Shown piece by piece: positions 4,249-5,961 of a stretch of 5,961 bases of DNA. A program made the translations under genes and the position numbers. The first letter of the stretch is position 1. Each line of letters starts with the position of its first letter. The stretch lies in contig CAMDRK010000170.1 of NCBI GenBank assembly GCA_945906715.1, positions 1 through 5,961 of the forward strand. Reading direction: 5' to 3'. The stretch comes from Nitrospira lenta. GTDB taxonomy: Bacteria > Nitrospirota > Nitrospiria > Nitrospirales > Nitrospiraceae. The notes under the pieces were generated by a model. It worked only from the letters and a program-made list of their open reading frames with translations, was not told the DNA's origin and did no database searches.

Positions 4249-5961
4249 TCACGAAGCCGCCACCGGTATTGTGAAATAAAATCGTGTGCCGGCCCCTGGC
4301 GTGCTCTCCACCCAGATGGTCCCTTTATGCATCGTCACCAGGCTTTTGGTAATGAACAGGCCAAGCTGAGCCCCTTGAGCGTTAGGAATGGCAGACGGCA
4401 CCTTGGAAAATTCCTTGAAGACTGTTCCCAGGTGGCCCGGGTCAATCCCGCAGCCGGTATCGGCGACAGAGGTTTGGACAAGGCCCTCGGGGGTCGTCTG
4501 GAAATCGACGGTGATGCGGCCGTCCGGCGGCGTAAACTTGATCGCATTGCCGATGAGATTCCAGAGAACCTGTTCCAGCTTATCGCTGTCCCCCTGGACC
4601 GCCGGAAGCCCTTCCGCATGCGCGATCTCGATCGTGATCGATTTTTCAGCTGCGACAGAGCGCAAACTGTCGATGACGAGGCGCGCCGTGGTTTCGACGC
4701 AGACCGGCGTGAAACAGAGCATGTCCTTTTTTCTGTCAATCTGCGACCAGTCGAGCAATTGATTGATGATTCTGGTGAGCCGACTCAGGTTATGTCCGAT
4801 GCGAGTGAGGTAGGACATTTGTTGTTCGCTCACCGGCCCTGCAATACCGTCACGCATATTGTCTGCAAAGCTGCGAATCACGGTCATGGGGGTGCGCAAT
4901 TCATGGGACGCGACAGAGAGAAACAGCGACCGCTGCCGATCGTGTTCCTGGAGGCGCTCATTCGCGACGGTCACGTCCTTCGTGCGCTCTATAATACGCA
5001 GTTCGAGATGCTGCGTGAGTTCTTCGAGGTGGGAATAGGCTCTGGCATTGTCGATGGCCGCGGCGACCTGGCCGGCGATCGTCGAGAGCATATGGAGATC
5101 TTCGTTCGTGCAGGGCTGTGAGCCCCGGTCACCGGCGAGGTATCCAAGCGTCTCGTTTTGGTTTTGGATCGGCACCGCGACGAAGGACGTCACTCCGGCC
5201 TGGCGAGCCAGCTCCAGCATCGGTGGTAGGATGCGATCGGCCACGGCCTCTAAGCTTGGGACGAGCAAGGGTTTGCCATGAATCAGCAGGTCGGCTTGGA
5301 GACCGCCATCGTCCCGGATCGGGAATTCAAGCCGGCGAGCTGCCTCTGCAATGTCCGGCGCGACCCCGACGATGTGGGCCACATACGCCGTGTCTCGATC
5401 GCGATGTCGTAGCGTCACAAACATACGTGTAAAACCAAGATTGGAGTTCAGGAGCTGTAGGACGGTGTGAAGAATCTTGTTCAGGTCCAGCGTCCGGGCG
5501 ATGGCCCCGCTGACTTGATGTAAAGTGGTCAATTGAGCGACCTGCTGATTGATGGTCGCCATGTGTGCTGTAATGGCAACATTCCTTTCCTGTAGTGAGG
5601 AGGTCATCAGGTTAAACATGCTGGTCAGTTGGCCGACTTCGTCGTGACTGGATGGTGTGAGGAACAGAGGTGAACGGCCCTCAGCCACTTGCTGGGCCAC
5701 CGTAGCAAGGTTTCTCAGCGGCCTCGTGATACGGAGGGTGAGCAGGTGGGTGCCGAGTGCGCCTGCTCCGATAATTACGAAGGTGAAGATGAGAATATCT
5801 CTGATCATCGTCACGAGATCCTGTTTCAGCTTGGCGTCGCTCAACCCTATTTGGACGGCACCGGAAATGAGTGCCGGCTGTGTCGAGGATGCGTCGGCGT
5901 TTTCTTCATCCAGCTGAAGAGGGAATGCAGGCAGCGAAGCGCTCCCTTTTGCCCTCCGCTG
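4249..5961 (-). CDS. Membrane sensor histidine kinase, HAMP-GAF-HisKA-HATPase (N-terminus beyond window)
   Basis: The reading frame is open to the right edge, so 570 C-terminal residues are visible. A TTG at 5842-5844 could be misread as a start, but coding-like sequence continues upstream of it. Using visible numbering, residues 1-50 look like the end of an extracytoplasmic sensor domain, and one membrane helix follows at about 53-78 (ILIFTFVIIGAGALGTHLL). HAMP spans about 75-130, a GAF domain about 160-305 and a coiled linker about 308-345. HisKA has phospho-acceptor H353 in SVASHELRTPM. The ATPase domain has the N box (WNLIGNAIKFT, N472), G1 (DTGCGI, 501-506), an F box and G2 (GAQLGLF, about 530-536). 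All kinase motifs are intact. The GAF ligand is unknown. The protein ends at TGA 4249-4251. The NtrC-type regulator downstream on the same strand is its probable partner. No HPt or receiver domain is fused to it. Confidence 0.92.
   Translation of the reverse strand, partial: QRRAKGSASLPAFPLQLDEENADASSTQPALISGAVQIGLSDAKLKQDLVTMIRDILIFTFVIIGAGALGTHLLTLRITRPLRNLATVAQQVAEGRSPLFLTPSSHDEVGQLTSMFNLMTSSLQERNVAITAHMATINQQVAQLTTLHQVSGAIARTLDLNKILHTVLQLLNSNLGFTRMFVTLRHRDRDTAYVAHIVGVAPDIAEAARRLEFPIRDDGGLQADLLIHGKPLLVPSLEAVADRILPPMLELARQAGVTSFVAVPIQNQNETLGYLAGDRGSQPCTNEDLHMLSTIAGQVAAAIDNARAYSHLEELTQHLELRIIERTKDVTVANERLQEHDRQRSLFLSVASHELRTPMTVIRSFADNMRDGIAGPVSEQQMSYLTRIGHNLSRLTRIINQLLDWSQIDRKKDMLCFTPVCVETTARLVIDSLRSVAAEKSITIEIAHAEGLPAVQGDSDKLEQVLWNLIGNAIKFTPPDGRITVDFQTTPEGLVQTSVADTGCGIDPGHLGTVFKEFSKVPSAIPNAQGAQLGLFITKSLVTMHKGTIWVESTPGAGTRFYFTIPVAAS

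Noticed and set aside
4195..5121. A long plus-strand open frame (308 codons) opposite the histidine kinase.
   Set aside because: It lies antisense to a kinase with all expected motifs, resembles no family, and starts within repeat DNA; it is a shadow of the GC-rich coding strand.
5842..5844. TTG as the start codon of the histidine kinase.
   Set aside because: The frame stays open to the window edge, and the upstream residues look like the end of a sensor domain before the membrane helix.

Overview
The window looks like a chromosomal segment of a moderately GC-rich, free-living Gram-negative bacterium. The mix of a membrane sensor kinase with an NtrC-type partner, a lone SixA phosphatase, an AbrB/PIN toxin-antitoxin pair and many 'actcagaa'-type intergenic repeats resembles what I remember of Nitrospira (Nitrospirota) genomes. 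That assignment is an inference from memory and was not tested.

Layout, left to right. The last 16 codons of an unidentified plus-strand gene (1-51) are followed by repeat element A (69-170), which ends just before the ribosome binding site of a pentapeptide-repeat protein (182-550). Composite element B (about 551-719) fills the next gap. A toxin-antitoxin operon follows: an AbrB-like antitoxin (851-1108) and a PIN-domain RNase toxin (1092-1511) that overlap by 17 bases. The gap 1512-1897 holds a MITE-like insertion (about 1605-1765) lying inside repeat element C. sixA (1898-2416, +) then converges on an NtrC-family response regulator (2506-3936, -), with palindromic element D (2404-2518) between and inside their 3' ends. 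Elements E (3943-4025) and F (4081-4232) separate the regulator from an upstream HAMP-GAF histidine kinase on the same strand (4249 to beyond the right edge, -).

The kinase and regulator probably form one two-component pathway: the membrane kinase senses a signal, phosphorylates Asp53 of the regulator, and the regulator activates sigma-54 promoters. PIN and AbrB form a separate addiction or stress module. SixA may act on phosphohistidine proteins elsewhere.

The most unusual content is the non-coding DNA. Six elements in 6 kb share one design: a roughly 14-base core related to TTGTCCGGAAATAA, flanked by inverted arms built from 7-base (once 8-base) units. The unit sequence differs from locus to locus: TTCTGAG in B, D and F; TTTCATG-like in C; ATGGTGA in A; GGTTCAGG in E. 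Both arms change together, so the palindrome is kept. This is reported as the main candidate for an undescribed repeat system.
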